From Chrysogorgia sp. JL179-B06 (taxonomy: Eukaryota; Cnidaria; Anthozoa; Scleralcyonacea; Chrysogorgiidae), in the NCBI GenBank assembly GCA_035772405.1, contig JAYKKM010000348.1, forward strand, positions 4,901,833 through 4,965,832: DNA of 64,000 nt. The letters are read 5' to 3'. Each line of letters starts with the position of its first letter. Positions within the stretch are counted from its first letter, which is position 1. The position numbers and the translations under genes are program-made. The notes under the pieces were generated by a model. The model was not told where the DNA came from. It searched no databases and worked only from the letters and a program-made list of their open reading frames with translations. Below, piece after piece: positions 1 through 11,100 of this stretch.

Positions 1-1452
1 TGTCTTGCGAACGTCAACACCTCTTCCAGTTTTTGAAAGAGGTAAAGTTTCACCATTCTCTCCATTGATTCAATGTACCATTATTTCTAACATAAAGCAT
101 TATTGTGAGTAAGGAATTTTAGAATTTGGGATTTATTTGAAACTTCAACTATGTTCAGTGGAAAACCTTATTCCCGCTTGTTATGAAAAATTTATTTGCA
201 AGTTGCTGCACTCAACAAGTCAGTCTCAAATTGCTGCAACAACCTGTTATAGCTCTCTGTATATAACAAGGTTGTTGGCTGCAATATTGCTCAAAGATAT
301 GCTGCAAGACTGCATTGAACACATCTTGTGACAAATACATTGGCAGCAGAAGATGTTGTGTTTTGGGGGGCTAACTGCAACCTCTAAGGGGGTTGGGGGT
401 ATGCTCCCCTGGAAAAATTTTGAAAACTAGAGTCTCTGAAATGGTATTTCCTGCATTCTGCATTGGTTGTGCCCAAAATGAGTATGTTTGGGAGGTGAGA
501 AAGTGTAAGAACAGACATGGCACCAGAATTCAAGGGGAAAACAAACCAGACCTTTGAATAACTTAACTGTTTTAGCTCTAAAATCCTAAAAAATATTGGG
601 GGCCCCCACCTCAAATATTGCGGGGGGGGGAGGCTATAGCACCCCTAGCCCCTGTTCTGCTGCCCTTGGACAAATATGTTGGGTTTTTGGGCATAGAGTT
701 TCACTATAATTGTTGTTGATTGGTAAGGTTATGGTATAGAAATTTGGGTGAAGTTTCATAATTGCTGAAATAACATCCCGTACTATTGGTAGTAAAATTC
801 AAATAAGCCAATATTTCTAAAATAAAGTATTACTGTAAGAGTTAGTAATTATAACTATCTTTTGAATTCTTATATGAAATGTCAGCGAAACATCTCTTGG
901 TTTCTAGATGTCTCAAGCACCGTCAATGTTGATCTCCCTGGTCCATACACACCTGTGGAATTACAAGCATTCAGTCATGCTACAATACACCTACCTAACT
1001 CTCCAGGATACCATAAAGGCCAAGAGATATCACATCCACACACCATGTTCCTTGCCGACTTTATGAGCCACAGCCAAGAGCACATGATTCACCACGGCAT
1101 ACAGGCAATGTTCAGTCAACTGGTTGCCATGGCAATGGAGCAAGGATATCACCCTGGGGAACATTTGGACACACCATTAACCACAAAGTGCTTGGTTACA
1201 AATGGCCGACTATATCTCTTTATGGTTTACCAACTCAATACGCTTTCACTTCAAGAAGACTTTGGTATTAAGAATATTGCATGGTATGAGGATTTTATGA
1301 CTTTGTTTGATACAGAGTCAGATCCTTTTAAGAAAGGTTCTGGTGTCTTTTATGAAGTTCTCCCACACAAAACAAAGACTCTAGAATTAAATGAAAAGTG
1401 TATCAAAACATTTGTCTCATTTGTAACTCAAAAACCACAAGAAGAAATGTAA
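1..1452 (+). CDS. MRPS30: Mitochondrial ribosomal protein mL65 (MRPS30/PDCD9), 3' part
   Basis: Partial gene; the 5' part lies left of the window. Two exons are seen: 1-41, ending at a GT donor at 42 with one base of a codon left over, and 908-1452, starting after a pyrimidine-rich TTTCTAG acceptor with two bases that complete an Asp codon. The phases agree. The last exon encodes about 180 residues. Its C-terminal half carries the family's marks as I recall them: LTT..V.(N/D)GR, a YQLNT motif, then NIAW (NICW in vertebrates), a YE motif, and a final helix ending KPQEEM before the stop. mL65 is a large-subunit mitoribosome protein once named MRPS30 or PDCD9. The 866-bp intron contains a hAT insertion (338-668). 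A possible AATAAA lies at 1646-1651. It is the only gene on this strand and converges on TRMO. Identity is likely; exact exon starts are by eye. Confidence 0.85.
338..668. mobile_element. Non-autonomous hAT element in mL65 intron
   Basis: 331-bp element with imperfect terminal inverted repeats (CATTGGCAGCAGAA at the left, CAAGGGCAGCAGAA as the reverse complement of the right). It is flanked by a perfect 8-bp target duplication GACAAATA (330-337 and 669-676), the size typical of hAT transposons. The interior has G-runs and resembles the element at 24117-24506. No transposase is seen. Confidence 0.85.
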
Positions 1453-1748
1453 TATATTATTATCCACATTACACTAAAAGTCAATATCATTTACTGATAA
1501 TATATACCTGTAGTTATCACTTTGTAGTGTAGATTTTTACAAATTCAGTTCCAATGTGAAAAAGATGTCAAGACCTATCAAACTTTATTGAATACTCTAA
1601 AAGTTGGTGTACCAACAAAAAATAGTGTGTAGGTCTAACATTTTGAATAAAGGCTCTTATCTACTGTACATCCACACAGGTTGTGCGGAGATACAAATTT
1701 TACCTTTGAGTGTCGGTAATATCTCTCACGAGTGAGCGAAGAAAATAA

Positions 1749-2138
1749 GGCCAAGTTAAAAATATAGTAGTTTATCATCCCTGCCCGCATCCTTTTTCCT
1801 GCCTCATCAAATTTTTTGAATTCTGTCGAAAATCTGTCTTGTTTTCGGGGAATTTTACACCACCTTTCGTCCCTTTCAGTATCTTTCGGCAACAATCGCG
1901 ACTTTTCAGTTCATTTCGGGTTTTACGTGCCACAATTTGTTTTGGCACAATCTTGTATTGAAGCAGTTGCAGAGAAATCCATTGATTCTCTCGTGGTTTT
2001 TGTTTGTGCTTGGGGTGTTAAAATTAGGTTTTGGTAGGATGGCCATTTTGGAGAAGCCATCTTGAAAATAAAGAAAAGCACTCGCATTCTTTTTTCTCAA
2101 AGTTAGGATGATAAACTACTATATTTTTTTACTAAGTG
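1749..2138. mobile_element. Harbinger-like MITE
   Basis: Ends resemble the better preserved element at 12984-13372: the left end starts GGCCAAGTTAAAAATATAG and the right end is a decayed inverted copy (CTATATTTTTTTACTaagtg). A TAA trinucleotide precedes the left end. Flanking DNA (about 1685-1735 and 2139-2175) is itself an inverted repeat, so the MITE may sit in an older foldback. Right edge approximate. Confidence 0.6.
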
Positions 2139-2211
2139 AGATATTGAGACAAGAAGATAAAATTTGTACCCCAAGTGACCATGTAATGTTCTGTCACGCC
2201 GGGCACGCGAG

Positions 2212-2830
2212 GCGTCAAAATTGGAACGTTTGTTGTGCTTTCTTCAGTTTTCAATCAAATGTTATAAATCTTTGTACAGGGATAGCTTTCTCTTTCATAC
2301 AAATCGTTTGATTTATATTTTTAATGGTTTTTGGCAGGAAAATGACGTAACAGAACAGGCACTAAAATTAAATTTTTGCAAAATAAGACATTTTAAAGTT
2401 ACAGTGAGTACATCTTCAACATGGTGAGAAAACTAAAAAAAAAATGTTAAACCTTAATTCAGGCCAAAGATCTTTTCTTAAAATGCAAATTGTTCGCCAT
2501 TTTGTGCTATTTTTTAGTAACAAAATGGCAGTAAATTTAAACACGGTATAACTCTTAACTGAATTAAGATATTTAAGTTATTTCTTCTGTTTTGAAGTTC
2601 ACTCGTGATGTGTTAATAGACAAACCTTCAATATTTGTTATATTGCAAAACTTTAAATTTTGTGCCTGTTCTGTGACGTCATTTTCCCACCAAAAGCCGT
2701 TAAAAATAAAAAACAAAAAACATATGATTTGTTGGGGTGGCAAAAGCTATGCTTGTACAAAGATTTATAACATTTGCTTGAAAACTGAAGAATGCACAAC
2801 AAGCATTCCGATTTTGACATCTCTCATTTG
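2212..2830. repeat. Foldback repeat with arms of about 190 bp
   Basis: The segment 2212-2400 reappears inverted at about 2625-2825 with scattered mismatches. Shared landmarks are TGTTATAAATCTTTGTACA and AAAATGACGT followed by ACAGAACAGGCAC. It is probably a MITE; no clear target duplication was found. It lies between the mL65 and TRMO 3' ends. Confidence 0.65.
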
Positions 2831-3108
2831 GAGATATCATTTTTATCTTCACATTAGTGAAGATATCACTTTTTCTGTATACAAGAAAACCTGGTATTTC
2901 ATCAATATCTATTTAATAAAGTGTTATACACAACGACTTTCCATTTCATGAATTACTTGTTAAATTTATTTTATCTAATTTGCTAATTTCTGTAATTCTG
3001 TCACAATTATTTACATTTCACTCTGACGATTAAGGGCTTCACTTGAAACATAATATACTATTTCAACAATACACCAACATTACTTATACAGTACATGTAG
3101 TAACCAAA

Positions 3109-4628
3109 TTATACTGGATTTATATCTATCACTTGAACACAGACTCCACTAAACATACAAGAAACATTTACTCTATCTATTGTAAAGTGGTAAAGTTTAT
3201 CAGGACAATGGTTTCTGCGATAAATAGACCTTGGATCCTCTTGTAAGATATCCTCAATTACCTTCTGAACATCTTTTGTATTTGCCAGTAACTCCAGTTG
3301 ATAGCTACCATCATGCTTTTCACTGCCTGTTAAGTCGTCTTTGTTGAAAAATTTTCGAAGATTTTCCATAGCTTTGTCACTATAACTTACAGACAGTCGG
3401 GTAACTGCAGGGCATCTGATCCAGTCAGAAACAACAGCACATGACAAATCATTATTTAGTTCTTTTTTATGTTTCTCATCTGCTGAATGCAGCTGGTTCT
3501 CTTGTGATAGAGTAGAAACCCTGCCCTCAGTTACATTGACTTTTGTTGCAAACATGGTCTGTTCTTTGAAAACTTCCCCAGAAGCCTCTCTTCCACAATT
3601 ATGTGGAGTACATTTCTCAAAGCTTTTTTCATAGATACTGTGTACAGAATCATAATCAGGGATGTACGGCTTTATGTCCAAAATTGGTGTACCATCAAGA
3701 ATATCTATACCAGACAAAAGTAATGTATTTCCTTTGATGCCATCAAGATGTGCCAATGTGAGCCCAATAGGACTTGGCCTATGAGGACTTCTACTGGCAA
3801 ACACACCAACTTTCTTTCCATCAAGTCTTGGAGGTTGAACTTTTGCCTTGATTGAGTGGTTTGAGTTCTTATGGAATAAAAACAGTAACCTTATAAAAGA
3901 GAAAAAAATTATTGTGACCAGTCAGCACCTAGCCACTGCTACAATGGCCTGCATAGCAGCTCTCCAGGGAGGGTAATACACAGGCTATTGCTACAATAGC
4001 CTGCAACATAGCCACCTTTTATACCCTCGCTGTTTTCCACTGAAGTGAGTGAGCTGGGTTGAAAAGGTGGCTGCTGGCTTAACTAATAATTGGCATTTTC
4101 CAGTCTCACACCAACTGACCGTACCATCACTCATCATTTTACTTACCATATGTGTGAAAAATTCTCAAGTCCCTCCAAAGCATGAATAGGATTTGTAAAC
4201 TCTTTCACTCCATCAATACACAGCACTGCTTTTGATAATGGGCACACTGATCCCTGTCTAGGAATGCCATTTTTCTCTTTAAAACATGTTCTTATATGAC
4301 CAATTACACAGCTGTTGACCAATTGATTTGTTAAAACAATCGTTGTACCTGAACTACAGCTTTTTGTTAACGTTGGTTCGGACAAAGAGTGGTCAAAACT
4401 ACCTAAACTAGTAGTAGAGACTTTGACTGAATATTTTACATCTCTCGCCGGGTTTATGATGGAAGAATTTTCTGCTTCTCTGCGCTTCAGCATCGCTTCT
4501 ATTTCGTTAAATCGTTTGACGAACATCTCTTTGATTCCTCTGATGTCTTTTCGAAGTTTAGCTAACTCTTTTCGAGCTGCTGCAACGCTGTTACACAGAG
4601 CTTTCAAGTGACAATTTTCGTCAGCCAT
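3109..4628 (-). CDS. TRMO: TRMO: tRNA(adenine37-N6)-methyltransferase, TsaA-like
   Basis: Two exons, 4628-4147 and 3889-3109, joined at a GTAAGT donor and an AAG acceptor that split a Trp codon (TG|G); 420 aa, close to the vertebrate length. The TsaA/YaeB-type domain spans the junction: FKEKNGIPRQ, then FSHIW..LFLFHKN, KVQPPRLDGKKVGVFASRSP (residues about 177-196) followed by HRPSPIGLTL, then GIDILDGTPILDIKPYIPDY. The C-terminal piece has DPRSIYRR, usual in animal TRMO. The family uses S-adenosylmethionine to N6-methylate t6A at position 37 of certain tRNAs. The N-terminus adds a charged, predicted coiled-coil stretch (residues about 10-50) before the domain. The start is the first ATG of the exon, beginning MADENCHLK. 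TTTATT at about 2966 could be a minus-strand AATAAA. Confidence 0.93.
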
Positions 4629-5131
4629 ATTTGCTTCTTAAAATAGCTTGGAGAACGAGTGGGGGTCTGGGGGCAAACACGCCAACTTTCCTGAAGTAGG
4701 TTTGTCCATTTTTTGCATTGGGGAATGGGATTAAAACGCCACTGGGAATGGGAAAATATTAATAAAGAGAGCACGTGATTGGAATGTGTTGTTGATGGGA
4801 GTGGGATTTGCTAAATTTTGTAAGTTGGGTAATGGGATCTAGACCCCCTTCAGGACCCTGTATAAAATTTTCAAAATAGACCGGCCTTGTTTTTAATATG
4901 TATTAATATTTGCAATAAAACATTCACATGATACCACTATTATCTGCAAATTATCAAATATATTGATTATGCTATAACCAAAATAAAAAAGTATTAAGCA
5001 TGAATATATAAGCCTCTTGTGGAAAACGTTCTGGCTATTAGTTAGCCCACCATTAGCTATTACCCAAGTTACATCTGCTGATCTGAAGGACACACATTGT
5101 CCAAATTGTCTATGGAAATGCATTATAATTT

Positions 5132-8100
5132 TCACTTAGTATTTTTCTGCATCTCTTCTCCTTTTTTCTTGTCTACTCCAATACTTTCGTCGACAATCAT
5201 TTGTTTGCCTTTTGATTTTTTCTGTTTATTTTGTTTACTAGTTTTGTGTTGTTCCACTTCCATTCCATTTTCGTCTTGAAGTTCTTTCTTTTCACCAATG
5301 CTTTTGGCTCTCTCTCTAAATTTTTCATTATCTTCAACAAGTCTGAGTTTATGAACATCAGGAACATTTTGCAAGTACCTTGGTGGAACATCCATACCTA
5401 TTAATTCTGGTATCATGTAGACTTTTAACCAACCAACCAAAGGAGTATTGCCTGGGTGGTAGTGAGCCTGTTTGTGGTAAAACAAGACACCATCCACCTA
5501 TGGTGTTAAAAAAGTACCATCAGCCATTTTTTCACAGTCAATTTGTTGTAACAATAATAATAGTAAAATAATCAGGGTTTGATTAAAGATGATTAAGGAA
5601 TTTGACAGTTACAATATTATTTGTGTTTGTCATTTTGTCCGATGTTCATCTTGTCCGATTATACTCAACTTTTTGTGAAAGTAAAACATTTTTGTTTTGA
5701 ATGGACTGCGTTTAGATTTCGTATTGTGGCTACAATCTCATTTGAGAGATATTACGCTAATTTTTGAGACGGTACGCTAAGTTTGGAGACATTAATTGCG
5801 CTAAATTTGGAGACATTACGTTACGTTTTGAGACATTGCGCTAAATTTGGAGACAGACATTACGCTAATTTGGAGACATTGCGCTAAATTTGGAGACATT
5901 ACGCTAATTTGGAGACATTGTGCTAAGTTATGATACATTGCGCTAAATTTGAAGACATTACACTAAATTTGGAGACATTGACATTGTGCTAAATTTGGAG
6001 ACATTACGCTAATTTGGAGACATTGTGCTATGTTATGAGACATTGTGTTAAGTTATGAGACATTGCGCTAAATTTGGAGATATTACACTAATTTGGAGAC
6101 ATTGTGCTAAATTTGGAGACATTGTCCCTGGTGCTAAGTTATGAGACATTGCGCTAAATTTGGAGACATTACACTAATTTGGAGACATTGTGGATAGGTA
6201 CTTATAGTACGTATTCCATATAAGGTCATATCGGACGGGACACATTGCCCTAACGAGCATATACGTCTGGATGCGGATAATTAACACGTTACGATATGTT
6301 CGATTATCCGCTCTTTTTAAGAAAACTACGTTCGCTAGCCGTATAAGCTGTACGCATATTGTAAACAGATAATTTACCTTTGTTTTAATATATATTGTAG
6401 CTTTGGGAGTTGATTATTTCTCAAGAAAACGTTCGTTGAAGACAGCCGAAAGTTCGTTTACAAGATCAGGGGCGTAGGAAGCAGGGGGGCCCCCCAATAT
6501 TATAAAAGGGGGGGCCGGAATAGCTTTCGGCCCAATTGCAGCAAAAAATTGAATTCGAGAGTAGAAGTATTTGAAATCGTATATTAATCGAATAGTATGA
6601 ATGTATGATATTACCGACAAGTTGGAAAACAACATCTTCCTATTAATGTTCTGTTAAACTGTCATAGAAGTAATTTTTTAAAAAATCACAATATCTTTGC
6701 ATGTTAACCCGAGTGTTTTACCAAACTAAAGTACAAATGTTTCTCTAGTTTACACAGCCCTACTCTAGTAGGCTTTCTTTTTTACTAAGCAGAAGGGCAG
6801 AAATCGCAGAATGATTGAGGCTAAAAGGTAGCCCCGGTTGGAAAAAAACGTCCATGTCGGACTCGTTGACCATTGCATTAATATGTTGTCAGTGGTTCCC
6901 AGGGGCGGCGTAGCTCAAAAATAGGGCCCGGGAAAACTATTCGATTGTGGGAGAGCAACTATTCACAGCGGGAGAGCAGGGACCATCACCACATTTTCGG
7001 GGACCATACGGGAAATCTCCCGGTGGGCCACGCTGCCCCTGGTGGTACCTAGGCATGCTGATGAGCTCTGATATAGCGCGAAACAGTCCAAAATATGAAA
7101 TTTTATAAACTTCTGAACTGAAAAATCACCACTCAGAATGCTGGAAATGCAATTTGCGGGAATCTAGATTTCAAAATTTTTCGGGGGGCATACCTCAGGA
7201 CCCTCCTAGTAAGCCTCGTGCCTACGGCGCTCGGATTATTAGTTATCATGACCACCCATTTGGGACTAGCTTCGCCACTGATAGGTACAACGAAAATTTT
7301 GCTTTGGTCGGCCCCCCCAACTTTACAAAGCTTCCTACGCCCCTGTACAAGATGGTATCCGTAATACGAAAATTATATTTTTGTGCATGTTCGATTATCC
7401 GCTTTCAAAGAGAACTAAGTTAGCTACCAGGATAAGCTGTATGTATGTTGTAAATAGATCATTTAACTTTAAAAGAATATATTCTATAGCTTTGTGGGAG
7501 GGTTAGGACCTTTGTTGTTTTGGGGTCGGTTACAATCTAATTAACTTGGAGGCTGGTACGAGGGCAATGTATTTGCTCGTCAGGGCTACGAGGGCAATGT
7601 ATTTGCTCGTCAGGACAACGTATAATATGCTCGTTAGGGCAATGTATTTGCTCTTCCCAGTCCCGTCCGATATGACCTTATATGGAATACATGCTATACG
7701 TCCATAGTTATGAGACATTGTGCTAAGTTATGTACGTTACGCTATACAGTAAGCGTGGAGACATTGTGCTAAGTTGTGAGACGTTTACGCTCAAGTTTAA
7801 GTTTGGTGACGTTAAGTTACGTTTTGAGACATTACGCTAAGTTTGGAGACGTTACGCTAAGTTTTGAGATGTTACACTTAGTTTTTAGACACTATGCTAA
7901 GTTGTACCGTGACAGTTACAATTTTTTGTGTGTCGTTACAAATTCATTTGTGCTGGTCATTCTGACAGGTACAGCGAAAATAATTATTTCCAGGCTTGGT
8001 TTGACGCTACTCTGGCTTTAAAAAGTTTTTTGAAACTTTATCTAAGGTCTTCATCAGGGGTGATCGTTGTAAAGTTAGGATCCCTATTTATACCCTCATA

Positions 8101-11100
8101 GAACCGATGATGACGTTAATCTATTAACAAGATGCAAATAAGAAGAACAAGTTTAATATTGTAGTTCCCACCTGGTAGGGTTTCTCTTTAAGGAGAGCAT
8201 TGTAAATTGACTGTTGATCACAAGAAGATAGGTCTGCACTGACGAATTTATACTAATCAAAAGAGAAAAAGAATGAAACAAATGCTGTGATCATATAAGC
8301 AAACTAGAAATTACTACAAATGATAAATCCTTATAGGAAGTTACAGCATGTATACATTGGTTACCCTTAATATGCCACTAACCTCAAAATTTGTTATTGT
8401 CTTATTTGGAAGAACTTTTAAAATGATAAAGTAACTTCTTTTGAAGATTTTCGTTTCTTCGCTTTCTTTTTGAGATATATCAGTTTGTTTGATATGCAAA
8501 TGTCCGGAATTTACGTCATACATGCATAATGACATATTTGAGAAATGTGTGTATCACTTTCATTCTCGAACGAAATTCTTTAAAATCAAGAAGTTTGGTG
8601 TTGTGGGAGAAACACGCACATGTGTTATTCACACTTTAGTGTTTTTATTTGATGAACGCAAAGATATACACCATTCTCAGATTACTCATTATGCATGTAT
8701 GACGTAAATTCCGGACATTTGCATATCAAACAAACTGATATATCTAAAAAAGAAAGCGAAGAAACGAAAATCTACAAAAGGTGGGATGTGCAGATCATTA
8801 AAAAAGTGGTATGGACTAATAGCGGCTGCTGATGCGCCATTTGTAAGCTCAAGGTCTACCTCGGTCTGTTCATGTCTGTTTCGTAAAATACATGTAAAGC
8901 GCTTTGAGACAATGTGATAAAGCGCTATATAAGAATTAATGGTTAATGGTCAAAAGAAGTTACTTTATCATTTTAAAAGTTCTTCCAAATAAGACAATAA
9001 AACATTTTGAGGTTAGGGGCACTTTAATATGCCACAGGAGTGATCAGTATCTAACTTCTCCTAATAATATCAATGGTTAACAAAGTATAGAGGCAAGCCT
9101 GGATATTAGCGGACGGTCACGGACATTGTCCGGTACAAATTTTCCATTTCTAGAGATTTGACAGCTACAATATTAATTCTGTCTGTTATTTTGTCCGATG
9201 CTCATCTTGTCCGAAGATTAACTCAACTTTTTGTGAAAGTTGACTCTGAAAATGGACTCTGCTTTAGATTTTGTGTTGCACAATCTCAATGAGAGACATT
9301 ACGCTACGAGTTTTGGAGATATAGCGCTAAGTTATGAGACATTACACTAAGTTTGGAGACGTTACGCTAAGTTTGAAACGTTACGCTAAGTTTGAGACGT
9401 TACGCTAAGTTTGAGACGTTACGCTAAGTTTGAGACGTTACGCTAAGTTTTGAAATGTTACACTAAGTTGTACCGTGACAGGTACACATTTTTGTGTGTC
9501 CGTTACAAATTCATTTGTGCTGATCATTCTGACAGGTACAACGAAAATAATTATTTCCAGGCTTGTATATAGATGTAATGAGAATAAAGGAAATGATCAC
9601 CAAAGATGAACTCAGACCTGTTTTAAAACAATTTCTCCCAACTAGGAAGCAGTGGCGGACACTTGACGAAATATTGGCGGGGCGAGTGCCGAAGGCAAAA
9701 CAGAAATTTTTTAAAATTTAGATCTCTGAAATGGCATTTGCAGCATTCTGAGAACACATTTTGTAAAAAATTTTAGGTTTTCAAAACACTATTTTAGTGC
9801 ATTTTGTTATAAATCACATGCTAAGCATAAAAAAACATTTTAGAGAAAATATTCTAGATGATTCTACATTTGTGAATGGAATTGCAAGGTGGTTTAATTA
9901 ACACACCAATGACAATGTAAAATTTATTTTTAGTTTCCGAAATCGTTTCTCGTTAACAAATGATTGCTCGATATTATTTGTTACGTTAGGTTTCAATATT
10001 CGAAATAACGGCCCTGCTTTTTCGTTTTGTATCTTCAAAACATAGGACATTGCCAACTGGCAAAACCACGTGTCATCTTACTTTACCTTCAAACACATGG
10101 CTTTCCTTTGCTGATATAACCCGCAGCATTGTTCAAAGTATACTATGGTTTGGATAAGAATACTTAGTGAAAACGTAGCTTTCCAATGCTATCGGTGTCT
10201 TTGAGATGACAAGGTATAACACCCGAGTGATTACTTAGCTAACACATTAGACGGCGTGCTTGGTAGTGCTTTCCACTTTTCAAAATGAAAGCTTCAGCTA
10301 AAATTATTGGGGGGGGGGGGCAATCGCCCCCCCTCGTGTCCGCCACTGCTAGGAAGTACTTTAGGGTTAATTACCACTTACAGGGTTGTTCTTGCTTGTT
10401 TCGAGTAAATCAGGATGCTCTTCAAGTTTTGTTTTTAACCAGTAAAAGCGAAATTCTGTCTAAAACCAAGACAGATGAATATTATGTTATAGTCTACTAA
10501 GAATATGATTACATGTACTTACAATATCATAATACTGTATAACCACGTCTGTCTGGGAAAGTATTTTGGATATTTTCCTGAGCTATTTTGTTGTACACCA
10601 TATACTATGCTTTAAGTTTTAATTAATTTGCATAATTGTACTCTGTGTACTATTAAAAGTTATTTTCCCATATTGTACCTCACTGTCATACACTGGATGC
10701 CCTCTCCAACACATCACGTCAAGAATATAGAATGTTCTGTGAATTTCACTGTAAATACAGTCCAAGATAGTGTACTCTGAAACAATAATTACATGCCATA
10801 CTAAAGTTTACTATAATTTTAAAAATCTTATACAACCAGTACATAGCTGTTTTTCTCAGGGAAATGTATATTGGCTTGCAAATCTAATAATCCATTAGCT
10901 AATATAATTATCTATTATATTATTATAGTACCTGAAGGTCTAAATGACTCTTTGCAACCTCCTGGAAGCAGGGATGGGAACCTGTTTACACAATATCCAC
11001 TTTTAGTATAAGCCGCAGTTGTGCTCTGTTGATAAATGAAGAGATTTTGCAGCATTCATGGGACATTTATTAATATTATGAAATCTTTTAGGACATTATT

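Larger units (their letters stand above)
5590..8000. repeat. Composite repeat block in SNUPN intron 8
   Basis: Left (5600-5690) and right (7900-8000) edges match the two ends of the compact element at 9130-9563, so this looks like one such element enlarged by internal arrays and insertions. Between the arrays, about 6195-6260 and 7630-7700 are inverted copies (both contain CCATATAAGGTCATATCGGA), framing a further nested element that itself received the hAT at 6467-7345. Confidence 0.6.

Noticed and set aside
5757..6195. Possible CRISPR-like array
   Set aside because: Units are contiguous and diverged, without unique spacers, and the context is a eukaryotic intron; it is a minisatellite.
10285..10500. 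71-codon plus-strand frame over SNUPN exon 7
   Set aside because: It begins in the hAT end and continues antisense to the exon; chance frame.
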